Below, in pieces: positions 1-8,524 of a stretch of DNA of 64,000 nucleotides. Within the stretch, counting starts at the first letter, position 1. The number at the start of each line of letters is the position of its first letter. A model generated the notes under the pieces. That model was not told where the DNA came from and ran no database searches. It saw nothing but the letters and a program-made list of their open reading frames with translations. The stretch is from Hyphomicrobiales bacterium (GTDB taxonomy: Bacteria; Pseudomonadota; Alphaproteobacteria; Rhizobiales; Rhizobiaceae). The stretch spans positions 248,001 through 312,000 of the forward strand of contig UCGV01000006.1 in NCBI GenBank assembly GCA_900471925.1, given 5' to 3'. Both the position numbers and the translations under genes were made by a program.

Positions 1-305
1 GCTCCGATGTCCCCGACAGCCCGATCGACAAGGGCCCGATCCGCAGCGGCACCATGACGATCGCGCAGGCGGTCGAAGAAAATATGCGCACCTATTTCGC
101 AAGCTTCGGCGAGAACTTGCCGCCACCAGGTCTCTATGATCGCGTGCTGACGGAAATGGAATATCCGTTAATACTTGCGGCACTCACGGCCACACGCGGC
201 AACCAGATCAAGGCAGCAGATTTGCTGGGTTTAAACCGCAATACGCTGCGCAAAAAGATCCGCGAACTCGGTGTTTCCGTCTACAGAAGCTCGCGTACGG
301 CCTGA
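1..305 (+). CDS. ntrC: Nitrogen regulator NtrC, C-terminal end (partial)
   Basis: Reading frame open from the left edge (first full codon at base 3) to TGA at 303-305. The visible part is the end of a sigma-54 activator: a linker, then a Fis-type helix-turn-helix with the stretch [20 protein letters not shown] typical of the NtrC DNA-binding domain. The receiver and AAA+ domains lie outside the window. The assignment to NtrC rather than another sigma-54 activator rests on this HTH and on ntrY-ntrX following directly, the usual rhizobial order ntrB-ntrC-ntrY-ntrX. NtrC controls nitrogen-starvation genes. Confidence 0.9.
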   Translation, partial: SDVPDSPIDKGPIRSGTMTIAQAVEENMRTYFASFGENLPPPGLYDRVLTEMEYPLILAALTATRGNQIKAADLLGLNRNTLRKKIRELGVSVYRSSRTA

Positions 306-318
306 CCTTCGACCTTGA

Positions 319-360
319 CATTGTGGCAAGATGCGTTGCATTTTCGCCACAATGCGTTGC
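319..360. promoter_or_regulatory. Inverted repeat and CAA-N4-TTG site upstream of ntrY
   Basis: CATTGTGGC at 319-327 and GCCACAATG at 346-354 form a perfect 9-bp inverted repeat. ATGCGTTGC occurs at 331-339 and again at 352-360. CAATGCGTTG at 350-359 fits the CAA-Nx-TTG half-site pattern I recall for NtrX binding; CAAGATGCGTTG nearby is a looser match with N6. The position in the ntrC-ntrY gap suggests autoregulation of ntrYX. This is inference from motif shape. Confidence 0.4.
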
Positions 361-411
361 TTAAAGGTCACGCATAGGGTTTGGACATTCGCCCATGATC
401 GAGTCGTTCGA

Positions 412-434
412 CGCCGGTTTTTCGTAAACCGGCG
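412..434. other. Perfect hairpin upstream of ntrY
   Basis: CGCCGGTTT (412-420) and AAACCGGCG (426-434) form a 9-bp perfect stem with loop TTCGT, 43 bases before the ntrY start. No T-run follows, so it is not a standard terminator. It may attenuate read-through from ntrC or be a repeat remnant. Confidence 0.45.
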
Positions 435-476
435 GCCTTCGGTTTCGATCCAATGCGGCAAGCGAAGTGAGGCTGG

Positions 477-2744
477 ATGAACGAGGAAGGGGTTTCGCCG
501 GAAACGGCGAACGAGGCGGTGACGACGGTGACGGACCGCCGTGCGCTGTTTGCGGTGCCTGGCCTCGTCCTTGCCGGCGGCGCGCTCGTCTGCGCGACCG
601 TAACGCTCTTCGTGCTGCTCGGCGTGACACCGATTGCGCCGACCTCGCATGTCGTTATCGGTTCTGTCGTCATCAATTCCTTCTTCGTGCTTGGCTTGAT
701 CGCGCTGATCGGCCGAGAGGTAGCACGGCTTTTCAAGGCGCGTACCCGTGGCCGCGCAGCAGCGCGCCTGCACATCCGTATCGTCGTGCTGTTCTCGATC
801 GTCGCGATCACGCCGGCGATCCTGGTGGCGATCTTTGCCAGTATCACGCTGAACGCCGGCCTGGACCGCTGGTTTGCGCTGAGGACCCAGGCGATCGTCA
901 GTTCGTCCCGCAATATCGGCCAGGCCTATATGCTGGAAAATGCCAGCTATCTGCAGGGCCAGACGGTTTCCATGGCAAACGATCTGGAGCGCAACCGTGC
1001 GCTCTACAGTCTGGACAAGACGGGTTTCGGCGAGTTGATGACCCGTCAGGCAAGAGGCCGCGGCCTGCTCGGCGCCTTCCTTGTGGAGCGTGACGGCTCC
1101 GTCATCGTTCAGGCCGACATATCGACGGAAAAACCGCTGCCGGCCATCCCGCAGGATGCTCTTGAAAAGGCGGCGGCCGGTCAGCCGACACTCATTCCGC
1201 CCGGCGTGACCAACCTCGTCGGCGCCATCATCCGGCTCGAATCTATTCCCGGAACCTTCCTCTACACGGTGCGCGCGGTTGATCCCAAAGTCATGAACGC
1301 CATGCGCATGATGGAGGAAAACGCCACCGAATACCGCTCCATGGAGGCTGGCCGCGTTTCGCTGCAGATTGCCTTCGCGGTCCTCTACATCGGTTTCGCG
1401 TTGATAGTGCTTCTGGCGGCCATCTGGACTGCGATCGCGGTCGCCGATCGTATCGTACGGCCGATCCGCCTCTTGATTACCGCGGCAGACAGTGTCGCAT
1501 CCGGTAACATGGATATCGTCGTTCCCGTCCATGCCGTCGATGGCGACGTCGCGAGCCTGTCGCGCACCTTCAACAAGATGATCTCGGAAATCCGCACCCA
1601 GCGCGATGAGATCCTTGAGGCAAAGGACGAAGTGGACGACCGTCGCCGCTTCATCGAGGCAGTGCTTTCCGGCGTGACGGCAGCCGTCATCGGCGTCGAG
1701 CAGGACCGGCGCATCACCATCGTCAACAGTTCGGCCGAGGCCCTGATGGCCTCGCCGGCCGACGACATGCTCGGCAAGCAGCTTGCCGAGATCGCTCCCG
1801 AGGTCGATCAGGTGCTGACCGAGGCCGCATCGCGCTATCGCGGCGACTTCCGCAAGCAGATCGCGCTGGTGCGCGGCGGCACGGTGCGCACGCTGAGCGT
1901 CCAGGTGACCCGCGAGGAAGTGCGCGATCTGAGCGAATCCTATGTCATCACCCTGGACGACATTACCGATCTGGTGATTGCCCAGCGCTCGACCGCCTGG
2001 GGCGACGTTGCCCGCCGCATCGCCCACGAGATCAAGAACCCGCTGACCCCGATCCAGCTCTCGGCCGAGCGTATCCGTCGCCGCTACGGCAAGCAGATCG
2101 ACGAAAACGATCGTGCCGTTTTCGATCAGTGCACGGATACAATCATTCGCCAGGTCGGCGATATCGGCCGCATGGTGGACGAATTCTCGGCCTTTGCGCG
2201 CATGCCGAAGCCGACGAAGGAGCCGAGCGATCTGCGCGCCATCCTTCACGATGCGATCTTTTTGCGCGAGATGGGCAATAACCACATCACCTTCCTGCAA
2301 GAACTCGGCGACGAGCGGCTGGAAGGCGCCTTCGACAGCCGCATGCTGGGGCAGGCATTCGGAAATCTCATCAAGAATGCCGTGGAGGCGATCGAGGCCG
2401 TGCCGAGCGAGGAGCGCGAAGAACGCAAGATCCTCGTGCGCACCTCGCTGGACGAGGCACGTGACCGCTTCACCGTCGATATAATCGACAACGGTCGCGG
2501 CCTGCCCGTCGAGAACCGCCACAGCATTCTGGAACCCTATATGACGATGCGCGAGAAGGGCACGGGCCTCGGCCTCGCCATCGTGAAGAAGATTATCGAG
2601 GAACATGGCGGGCAGCTTGAACTGCATGATGCGCCCGCAGAATTTGACCAGGGAAGAGGGGCCATGATCCGCGTGCATCTGCCACGCCGGGATGTGGCCA
2701 CGGCCCCGTCAGCCAGTGACAAGGAAAGCGTTTATGGCCTCTGA
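477..2744 (+). CDS. ntrY: Nitrogen regulation sensor histidine kinase NtrY
   Basis: 755-residue membrane sensor kinase that phosphorylates NtrX. Predicted membrane segments lie near residues 24-50, 57-80, 98-123 and 295-325, with a periplasmic sensing region between the third and fourth. A HAMP linker (about 322-375) and a PAS region (about 385-490) follow. The dimerisation domain carries the phospho-acceptor His517 in ARRIAHEIKNPLTP. The ATPase domain shows the N box (NLIKNAVEA), DNGRGLP and GTGLGLAIVKKI. Length and order fit NtrY. The start is the ATG at 477, preceded by GTGAGGCTGG. It overlaps ntrX by 11 bases, which implies translational coupling. Confidence 0.95.
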   Translation: MNEEGVSPETANEAVTTVTDRRALFAVPGLVLAGGALVCATVTLFVLLGVTPIAPTSHVVIGSVVINSFFVLGLIALIGREVARLFKARTRGRAAARLHIRIVVLFSIVAITPAILVAIFASITLNAGLDRWFALRTQAIVSSSRNIGQAYMLENASYLQGQTVSMANDLERNRALYSLDKTGFGELMTRQARGRGLLGAFLVERDGSVIVQADISTEKPLPAIPQDALEKAAAGQPTLIPPGVTNLVGAIIRLESIPGTFLYTVRAVDPKVMNAMRMMEENATEYRSMEAGRVSLQIAFAVLYIGFALIVLLAAIWTAIAVADRIVRPIRLLITAADSVASGNMDIVVPVHAVDGDVASLSRTFNKMISEIRTQRDEILEAKDEVDDRRRFIEAVLSGVTAAVIGVEQDRRITIVNSSAEALMASPADDMLGKQLAEIAPEVDQVLTEAASRYRGDFRKQIALVRGGTVRTLSVQVTREEVRDLSESYVITLDDITDLVIAQRSTAWGDVARRIAHEIKNPLTPIQLSAERIRRRYGKQIDENDRAVFDQCTDTIIRQVGDIGRMVDEFSAFARMPKPTKEPSDLRAILHDAIFLREMGNNHITFLQELGDERLEGAFDSRMLGQAFGNLIKNAVEAIEAVPSEEREERKILVRTSLDEARDRFTVDIIDNGRGLPVENRHSILEPYMTMREKGTGLGLAIVKKIIEEHGGQLELHDAPAEFDQGRGAMIRVHLPRRDVATAPSASDKESVYGL

Positions 2745-4098
2745 TATTCTCGTCGTCGATGATGAACACGACATTCGCGAGATCGTTGCCGGCATCCTTT
2801 CGGATGAAGGCCACGAAACCCGCATGGCGCACGACAGCGACAGTGCGCTGGCAGCGATTTCCGACCGCGTGCCGCGCCTCGTCTTCCTCGATATCTGGAT
2901 GCAAGGCAGCAAGCTCGACGGCCTTTCGCTGCTGGACGAGATCAAGACGCGCCATCCCGATCTGCCTGTGGTGATGATATCGGGGCACGGCAATATCGAA
3001 ACGGCCGTTTCCGCCATCAAACGCGGCGCTTTCGACTTCATCGAAAAGCCGTTCAAGGCCGATCGCCTCATCCTGATCGCCGAGCGCGCGCTCGAAAACT
3101 CCAAGCTGAAGCGCGAGAACAGCGAACTGAAGCGTAGGGCTGGCGACGCACTGGAGCTGATCGGCACCTCGGTCGCCGTCTCGCAGCTGCGCCAGAATAT
3201 CGAAAAGGTCTCGCCGACCAACAGTCGCATCATGATCTTCGGCGCATCCGGTTCCGGCAAGGAACTGGTAGCGCGCATGATCCACAAGAAGTCGACGCGC
3301 GCCAACGGCCCGTTCGTGGCGATTAATGCTGCCAATATCACGCCCGACCGCATGGAAGTGGCGCTGTTCGGCACCGAGGGCGGACCGGGCCAGGCGCGCA
3401 AGATCGGCGCGCTGGAAGAGGCCCATCGCGGCATTCTCTATCTCGATGAAGTCGGCGAAATGCCGCGCGAAACGCAAAACAAGATCCTGCGTGTACTCGT
3501 CGATCAGCAGTTCGAGCGTGTGGGTGGTTCCAAGCGCGTGAAGGTCGATGTGCGCATCATCTCCTCGACCGCCTACAATCTGGAAAGCCGCATCGCCGAG
3601 GGCTGGTTCCGCGAGGATCTCTACCATCGTCTCGCCGTGGTGCCGGTGCGCGTGCCGCAGCTTGCCGAGCGCCGCGAGGATATTCCGTTCCTGGTCGATC
3701 AGCTGATGCGCCAGATTTCCGAACAGGCCGGTATCCGTCCGCGCCGCATCGGCGACGATGCGATGGCCGTGCTGCAGGCCCACGACTGGCCCGGCAATAT
3801 CCGCCAGCTGCGCAACAATATCGAGCGGCTGATGATCCTTGCCCGCACGGATGGCCCTGACTCGCCGATCACTGCCGATATGCTGCCGACCGATCTCGGC
3901 GACATGCTGCCGAAGGTTTCGGCCAAGAACGACTATCACATTATGACGCTGCCGCTGCGCGAAGCCCGTGAGATGTTCGAGAAGGATTACCTGATCGCCC
4001 AGATCAACCGCTTCGGCGGCAACATCTCCCGCACGGCCGAATTCGTCGGCATGGAGCGCTCGGCGCTTCATCGCAAGCTGAAGTCGCTCGGCGTCTGA
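2734..4098 (+). CDS. ntrX: Nitrogen regulation response regulator NtrX
   Basis: 454-residue NtrC-family regulator paired with NtrY. The receiver domain (about 1-120) has acidic residues D9/D10 and phospho-acceptor D53 in VFLDIWM. The AAA+ domain (about 140-365) has the Walker A GASGSGKE and the Walker B-type ILYLDEVGEMP. A Fis-type HTH forms the C-terminus (GGNISRTAEFVGMERSALHR). The GAFTGA loop used to contact sigma-54 is absent: where it should be, the sequence reads FGTEGGPGQARKIGALEEA. The ATG at 2734 is chosen because it starts the receiver fold at once and has AAGGAAAG upstream; an in-frame start at 2692 would add 14 unconserved residues inside ntrY. Confidence 0.95.
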   Translation: MASDILVVDDEHDIREIVAGILSDEGHETRMAHDSDSALAAISDRVPRLVFLDIWMQGSKLDGLSLLDEIKTRHPDLPVVMISGHGNIETAVSAIKRGAFDFIEKPFKADRLILIAERALENSKLKRENSELKRRAGDALELIGTSVAVSQLRQNIEKVSPTNSRIMIFGASGSGKELVARMIHKKSTRANGPFVAINAANITPDRMEVALFGTEGGPGQARKIGALEEAHRGILYLDEVGEMPRETQNKILRVLVDQQFERVGGSKRVKVDVRIISSTAYNLESRIAEGWFREDLYHRLAVVPVRVPQLAERREDIPFLVDQLMRQISEQAGIRPRRIGDDAMAVLQAHDWPGNIRQLRNNIERLMILARTDGPDSPITADMLPTDLGDMLPKVSAKNDYHIMTLPLREAREMFEKDYLIAQINRFGGNISRTAEFVGMERSALHRKLKSLGV

Positions 4099-4104
4099 TT
4101 TTCT

Positions 4105-4137
4105 CCGGCGCGATCATGCGCGCCGGCTCCCTTCTTT
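4105..4137 (+). terminator. Probable terminator of ntrYX
   Basis: CCGGCGCG (4105-4112) and CGCGCCGG (4119-4126) make a perfect 8-bp GC stem with a 6-base loop. It is followed by a pyrimidine-rich stretch containing TTCTTTT. It lies 6 bases after the ntrX stop. Confidence 0.6.
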
Positions 4138-4156
4138 TGCCCCAAGCAGGTTTTTG

Positions 4157-5020
4157 ATGCCAAGAATTGCCTATGTGAATGGACGTTATGTGCGGCATTC
4201 CGATGCCACGGTGCATGTCGAGGATCGCGGCTACCAGTTTGCTGATGGCGTCTACGAGGTCTGTGAGGTTCGTCATGGTCTGATCGTCGATCTGACCCGG
4301 CATCTGAACAGGCTCGACCGCTCGCTCGGCGAATTGCGTATCGCCTGGCCGATGAGCCGGGCGGCGCTGACTCAAGTGATTCGCGAAACCCTGCGCCGCA
4401 ATCATGTCCGTAACGGACTTTTTTATCTGCAGGTCACGCGTGGCGTTGCCCGCCGCGACCATGTCTTTCCGGCCGACGGCACGCCGCCCTCGATAGTCGT
4501 GACGGCCAAAAGCACCGATCCCTCGGTCATTGCCAGGAAGAACGCCAGCGGCATCAAGGCGATCACCGTTCTCGACAATCGCTGGGATCGCGTCGATATC
4601 AAGTCCGTCGGGCTCTTGTCGAACGCGCTTGCGCGTCAACAGGCCAAGGAAGCCGGTGCCCAGGAAGCGATCTATATCGATGCCGAGGGCATGGTGAAGG
4701 AAGGGGCCGCAACCAATGTATGGATCGTCGATGCCGACGGTACGCTGGTTACACGGCCCGCCGAACATGGCATCCTGCGTGGCATCACCCGCACGACCCT
4801 GATCGATGTCGCAGCCAAGCTCGGGGTTACTATCGTCGAGCGGAAATTCTCCGTTGCGGAGATGATGGCTGCCCGCGAGGTCTTCATCACCGCGGCCACA
4901 AGCATTTGTTTTCCAGTGGTTTCCATTGATGGACAGGCGATTGCGAACGGTCATCCGGGAAGCCTGTCACAGAATATCCGGGAAGCCTTTTTCGACGTTG
5001 CGGAAAAGATTACGATTTGA
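4157..5020 (+). CDS. dat: D-amino-acid transaminase (class IV PLP aminotransferase)
   Basis: 287 residues, full length for fold-type IV aminotransferases. The start region (YVNGRYVRHSDATVHVEDRGYQFADGVYEV) is typical of the BCAT/D-alanine aminotransferase family. Lys149 in DIKSVGLL is the expected PLP Schiff-base lysine. Further conserved features are EGAATNVWIV and GILRGITR. The likely reaction is D-alanine plus 2-oxoglutarate to pyruvate and D-glutamate, feeding peptidoglycan precursors; a branched-chain or aminodeoxychorismate-type substrate cannot be excluded. The start is the ATG at 4157 (AAGCAGG upstream); the TTG directly before it is less likely. Confidence 0.85.
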   Translation: MPRIAYVNGRYVRHSDATVHVEDRGYQFADGVYEVCEVRHGLIVDLTRHLNRLDRSLGELRIAWPMSRAALTQVIRETLRRNHVRNGLFYLQVTRGVARRDHVFPADGTPPSIVVTAKSTDPSVIARKNASGIKAITVLDNRWDRVDIKSVGLLSNALARQQAKEAGAQEAIYIDAEGMVKEGAATNVWIVDADGTLVTRPAEHGILRGITRTTLIDVAAKLGVTIVERKFSVAEMMAAREVFITAATSICFPVVSIDGQAIANGHPGSLSQNIREAFFDVAEKITI

Positions 5021-5035
5021 TACCAAGATTTGCTG

Positions 5036-5063
5036 GGCAGGTGGAATGAGGGTGCCGCCTGCC
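5036..5063. terminator. Hairpin between dat and hfq
   Basis: GGCAGGTGG (5036-5044) pairs with CCGCCTGCC (5055-5063), nine pairs including one G-U. No T-run follows, so termination is uncertain. A near-palindrome (5091-5108, CCGGCTTGATCAGGCCGG) lies further down in the hfq leader. Confidence 0.35.
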
Positions 5064-5130
5064 TTGCTGGTGAGGTTGATTAATATTCTACCGGCTTGAT
5101 CAGGCCGGCAATAAAGAAAGAAGCGGCGCG

Positions 5131-5373
5131 ATGGCGGAACGTTCTCAGAATCTGCAGGACTTATTTCTCAATACTGTACGCAAGCAAAAGATTTCCCTGA
5201 CAATCTTTCTGATTAACGGTGTAAAACTCACGGGCGTTGTCACTTCCTTCGACAATTTCTGTGTTTTGCTTCGCCGTGACGGCCATTCGCAGCTAGTGTA
5301 TAAGCATGCTATCTCGACCATCATGCCGGGCCAGCCGATGCAGATGTTCGAGAGCGAAGAAGCTGCGTCCTAA
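5131..5373 (+). CDS. hfq: RNA chaperone Hfq
   Basis: 80-residue Sm-like protein that forms a hexameric ring and joins small RNAs to mRNA targets. The Sm1 part ([20 protein letters not shown] ... GVVTSFDNF) and the Sm2 signature YKHAISTI are intact. The short acidic tail is usual for alphaproteobacterial Hfq. The gene sits 78 bases upstream of hflX, an association also found in enterobacteria (hfq-hflX). Confidence 0.98.
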
Positions 5374-5451
5374 TTAAGGTCAGTCGTCATTTCGACACGC
5401 GATACAAAGAATGATTCCATCATCCCTGAAGCCGAAAAGCACAGGGATGAT

Positions 5452-6777
5452 ATGCGCGCGACTGTCGTTGTCCCGGTTCTGAAGTCGCGCTCGCGCGGCG
5501 GCCAGACTGAGTCGGCTTCGACCCGCACTCCTGAAAGCCGTCTCGACGAAGCAACGGGTCTCGCTCAGGCGATTGATCTCGATGTCGTCAACGCCTCGAT
5601 CGTGCCGGTCAACGATCCGCGCCCTGCAACACTTCTCGGCACCGGCAAGATCGAAGAAATCAAGCATCTGCTCGATGAGCGCAATTCCGGCCTCGTCATC
5701 GTCGATCATCCGCTGACGCCGGTGCAGCAGCGCAATCTCGAAAAGGAATGGAACGCCAAGGTCATCGACCGGACGGGTCTCATTCTCGAAATCTTCGGCC
5801 GACGCGCCTCCACCAAGGAAGGCACGCTGCAGGTTGATCTCGCACATCTGAACTACCAGAAAGGCCGCCTGGTCCGCAGTTGGACCCACCTTGAGCGTCA
5901 GCGCGGCGGTGGCGGCTTCATGGGTGGTCCGGGTGAAACCCAGATCGAAGCCGACCGGCGCTTGTTGCAGGATCGCATCATCAAGCTGGAACGCGAGCTG
6001 GAGCAGGTGGTGCGTACCCGCCAGCTACATCGCGCCAAGCGCCGGAAGGTGCCGCATCCGATCGTGGCGCTCGTCGGTTATACCAATGCCGGCAAGTCGA
6101 CGCTGTTCAACCGCATCACAGGGGCAGGGGTTCTCGCCGAAGACATGCTCTTTGCGACGCTCGATCCGACACTGCGCCGCATGAAGTTGCCGCACGGCCG
6201 CACCGTCATTCTCTCCGATACCGTCGGCTTTATCTCCGACCTGCCGACCCATCTGGTCGCCGCCTTCCGCGCCACGCTGGAAGAGGTGCTGGAAGCAGAT
6301 CTCGTCCTCCATGTGCGCGATATGTCCGATGTGGACAATCAGGCTCAGAGCGCCGATGTGCTGCGCATCCTGAACGACCTCGGCATCGACGAGGCTGAAG
6401 GCCAGCGCCGCATCCTTGAAGTCTGGAACAAGATAGACCGGCTGGAGCCGGAAGCTCACGACGCCATCGTGCAGAAGGCATCGACCGCGCAGAATGTCAT
6501 TGCTGTCTCGGCGATCAGCGGCGAGGGCGTCGACAGGTTGATGGATGACATCAGCCGTCGCCTCTCGGGCATCATGACGGAAACGTCGATCACGCTGCCA
6601 GTCGACAAGTTGGCTTTGCTGCCCTGGCTCTACGACCACGCCATCGTCGACAGTCGCGAAGACAATGAGGATGGCACGGTGACGCTGGAACTGCGGCTGT
6701 CGGAAACCGAAGCCGCTGAGCTTGAGCGCCGGATCGGCAGTGGTGCCAAGCCTGCCAAGGAAGACTGGGAGCGTTAA
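5452..6777 (+). CDS. hflX: GTPase HflX
   Basis: 441-residue ribosome-associated GTPase that splits stalled or stressed 70S ribosomes. The N-terminal HflX domain contains the glycine-rich loop GGGGFMGGPGETQIEADRR, followed by a coiled segment. The G domain begins near residue 205 with G1 VGYTNAGKST, G3 DTVGFISDLP and G4 NKID. The ATG at 5452 has AGGGAT upstream. The frame stays open back to the hfq stop, but no ATG, GTG or TTG occurs there, so this start is the best supported. Confidence 0.95.
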   Translation: MRATVVVPVLKSRSRGGQTESASTRTPESRLDEATGLAQAIDLDVVNASIVPVNDPRPATLLGTGKIEEIKHLLDERNSGLVIVDHPLTPVQQRNLEKEWNAKVIDRTGLILEIFGRRASTKEGTLQVDLAHLNYQKGRLVRSWTHLERQRGGGGFMGGPGETQIEADRRLLQDRIIKLERELEQVVRTRQLHRAKRRKVPHPIVALVGYTNAGKSTLFNRITGAGVLAEDMLFATLDPTLRRMKLPHGRTVILSDTVGFISDLPTHLVAAFRATLEEVLEADLVLHVRDMSDVDNQAQSADVLRILNDLGIDEAEGQRRILEVWNKIDRLEPEAHDAIVQKASTAQNVIAVSAISGEGVDRLMDDISRRLSGIMTETSITLPVDKLALLPWLYDHAIVDSREDNEDGTVTLELRLSETEAAELERRIGSGAKPAKEDWER

Positions 6778-6795
6778 GCCGGCTTACACCGGCTT
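6776..6795. terminator. Shared stop-to-stop hairpin of hflX and mazG
   Basis: AAGCCGG (6776-6782), loop CTTACA, CCGGCTT (6789-6795). The stem starts inside the hflX stop codon (TAA 6775-6777) and ends at the first base of the mazG stop (6795-6797, minus strand). It is symmetric and could act on both convergent transcripts. Confidence 0.5.
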
Positions 6796-7643
6796 CACTC
6801 CGCCGCTCCGGCCACCACGGCTCGTTCGATAGCCTTGGCCGCCTGCCAGATTTCTTCCATGCGCTCGAGGCTCGCAGCCTCCAGCGTCTCGCCTTCGGTT
6901 TCCAGAACCTGTTCGATGTGACCGAAGCGGCGCCGGAATTTCGTATTCGTCCCGCGCAGTGCCTGTTCCGGATCGGTCTTCACATGCCGGCCGATATTGA
7001 CGACGGCAAAGATCAGGTCGCCGAGTTCGTCGCTGACCTTTGACTTGTCGCCTTCGCGCAGAGCGACGCGCAATTCATCGACCTCCTCCTCGATCTTGTC
7101 GAGGATCGGCTCTGGTGCCGACCAGTCGAAACCGACCTTGGCGGCGCGTTCCTGCAGCTTCAGTGCTTCGGTCAGTGCCGGAAAGCTGCGCTGCACCGAG
7201 CCCAGATAGCCAGCCTTGAAATCTTCGGTGATCCCACGCTGCGCCCGGCGCTCGATGCGCTCGCGTTTTTCCGCCTGCTTGATCTCGTCCCACTGCTTCT
7301 TCACGGCGTCGGGCGTATCTGCATCCGAGCGGGCAAAGACATGCGGATGGCGGCGGATCATCTTGCGGGTGATGGCTTCCACGACATCGCCGAAGGAAAA
7401 TTCGCCGGCTTCCTCGGCCATGCGCGCATGGAAAACCACCTGCAGCAGCAGGTCGCCGAGTTCGTCGCAGAGATCGTCCATATCCTTGCGCTCGATCGCA
7501 TCGGCAACCTCATAGGCTTCCTCGATCGTATAGGGCTTGATGCTCTCGAAATCCTGCTCGATATCCCACGGGCAGCCGGTTTGCGGGTTGCGAAGCGCGG
7601 CCATGATCTCGATCAGCCGTGAAATGTCTTTCGAAGGTTCCAT
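6795..7643 (-). CDS. mazG: Nucleoside triphosphate pyrophosphohydrolase MazG
   Basis: 282 residues with two tandem MazG domains. Each has the metal-binding pattern: EEAYEV ... DELGDLLLQVVFHA in the first and EEEVDELR ... DELGDLIFAV in the second. The enzyme hydrolyses NTPs and dNTPs to monophosphates and PPi, removing non-canonical nucleotides. It lies 6 bases downstream of the deaminase gene on the same strand, so the two are probably co-transcribed. Length fits the full-length E. coli type (about 263 residues). Confidence 0.95.
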   Translation of the reverse strand: MEPSKDISRLIEIMAALRNPQTGCPWDIEQDFESIKPYTIEEAYEVADAIERKDMDDLCDELGDLLLQVVFHARMAEEAGEFSFGDVVEAITRKMIRRHPHVFARSDADTPDAVKKQWDEIKQAEKRERIERRAQRGITEDFKAGYLGSVQRSFPALTEALKLQERAAKVGFDWSAPEPILDKIEEEVDELRVALREGDKSKVSDELGDLIFAVVNIGRHVKTDPEQALRGTNTKFRRRFGHIEQVLETEGETLEAASLERMEEIWQAAKAIERAVVAGAAE

Positions 7644-7649
7644 GATTTC

Positions 7650-8237
7650 TCAGTTCAGCGGAATGTCGTTGGCGCTCTTGGTGGCCTGGTAGGTGTTTGA
7701 GAGGGCGTCATAGCGCGATTTGATCCGCGTCGTCTGCGCCCTGAGCTCGGCCTTCAGCGGCTCGTTCTCGGTCTCGACCAGATCGGCGATCGCAAAGCTC
7801 TTCCAGAAGGCGTTCTGCCGCCGGTAACCGCCGGGTTCAAGCCCGAAGACTTCCTTGAGGATTTTCAGATCGTGCGGGATTGCGAAACTGTCGCGGGAAT
7901 CTTCGTGGCTGAAGAAATAATAGAAATTGTCGAAGCCGGCCCAGGTGATCGCCGACATGCACATGGTGCACGGCTCATGCGTCGAGAGGAAGATCAGATC
8001 TTTTGTCGCCGGCTTGTCGTTGAGTTCGTAGAAGCGCTTCAGAGTGTGCACTTCCCCGTGCCAGAGCGGGTTTTCGAGCTCGTTATTGGTCTCGGCCACG
8101 ACGACGGACAGATCGGATTTGCGCAGAATGGCCGCGCCGAAGACCTTGTTGCCGGCGGCAACGCCAAGTTCCGTCATCGGCAGGACGTTGTCTTCCATGA
8201 CCTGCAGCAGGCGAGCGGCAATTGTTTTCTCAGCCAT
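7650..8237 (-). CDS. Nucleoside/cytidine deaminase family protein
   Basis: 195-residue zinc deaminase of the CMP/dCMP and guanine deaminase superfamily. Zinc ligands and catalytic Glu are visible as H60-G61-E62 and P89-C90-T91-M92-C93. The usual HAE is HGE here, within WHGEVHTL. The C-terminus has an extra stretch of about 60 residues beyond the compact fold. Guanine deaminase, cytosine deaminase or another purine or pyrimidine substrate are all possible; the sequence does not settle it. Its position before mazG suggests a role in nucleotide clearance. Confidence 0.75.
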   Translation of the reverse strand: MAEKTIAARLLQVMEDNVLPMTELGVAAGNKVFGAAILRKSDLSVVVAETNNELENPLWHGEVHTLKRFYELNDKPATKDLIFLSTHEPCTMCMSAITWAGFDNFYYFFSHEDSRDSFAIPHDLKILKEVFGLEPGGYRRQNAFWKSFAIADLVETENEPLKAELRAQTTRIKSRYDALSNTYQATKSANDIPLN

Positions 8238-8524
8238 GAAAATCTCCTGTTTGGTCTATTCTATCGTCGAGTGGAAAGAAGCGGAATGCATAAGTCCTGC
8301 ACCCGAAACTTTGCCACAGGCTTTATCGCAGCGCGCACGTCGGCTGCGGGTGAAAGCTGTCATTTCGGCTCAAGATATGTGCCTTTTGCGCCGCACGGGT
8401 GAGTTTTCTCAAATCATTGATCAAGCGGGTAAAAGAATACGCGACCGGCCGCCCTTTGGAATTCTGTTTCTTCATTCGCTTGCCTGGAGAATGCATATTC
8501 GGACAACTTCGAAGTGGATTGAGA
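8238..8524. other. Divergent intergenic region between deaminase and cysG
   Basis: 287 bases with no gene I can support. It should hold both promoters. ATGCATATT at 8491-8499 lies within GAATGCATATTC (GAAT...ATTC inverted repeat), 26 bases before cysG; a partial copy GAATGCATAA lies near 8285. The 9-mer recurs upstream of fpr (42559-42567). I see no known riboswitch core. Confidence 0.5.

Noticed and set aside
231-2678. 815-codon open frame on the minus strand across ntrY
   Set aside because: It is antisense to a clear NtrY and its translation is rich in His, Arg and Asp with no domain. Long shadow frames are expected in GC-rich DNA.
8238-8524. Possible riboswitch (SAM-II-like) before cysG
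   Set aside because: The stretch has A-rich and pairing segments, but I could not line up the conserved SAM-II core or any other known aptamer.
8399-8524. Longer N-terminus of CysG from GTG 8399
   Set aside because: The 42 extra residues have no siroheme-synthase similarity and no good ribosome site; the ATG at 8525 begins the family-like sequence.
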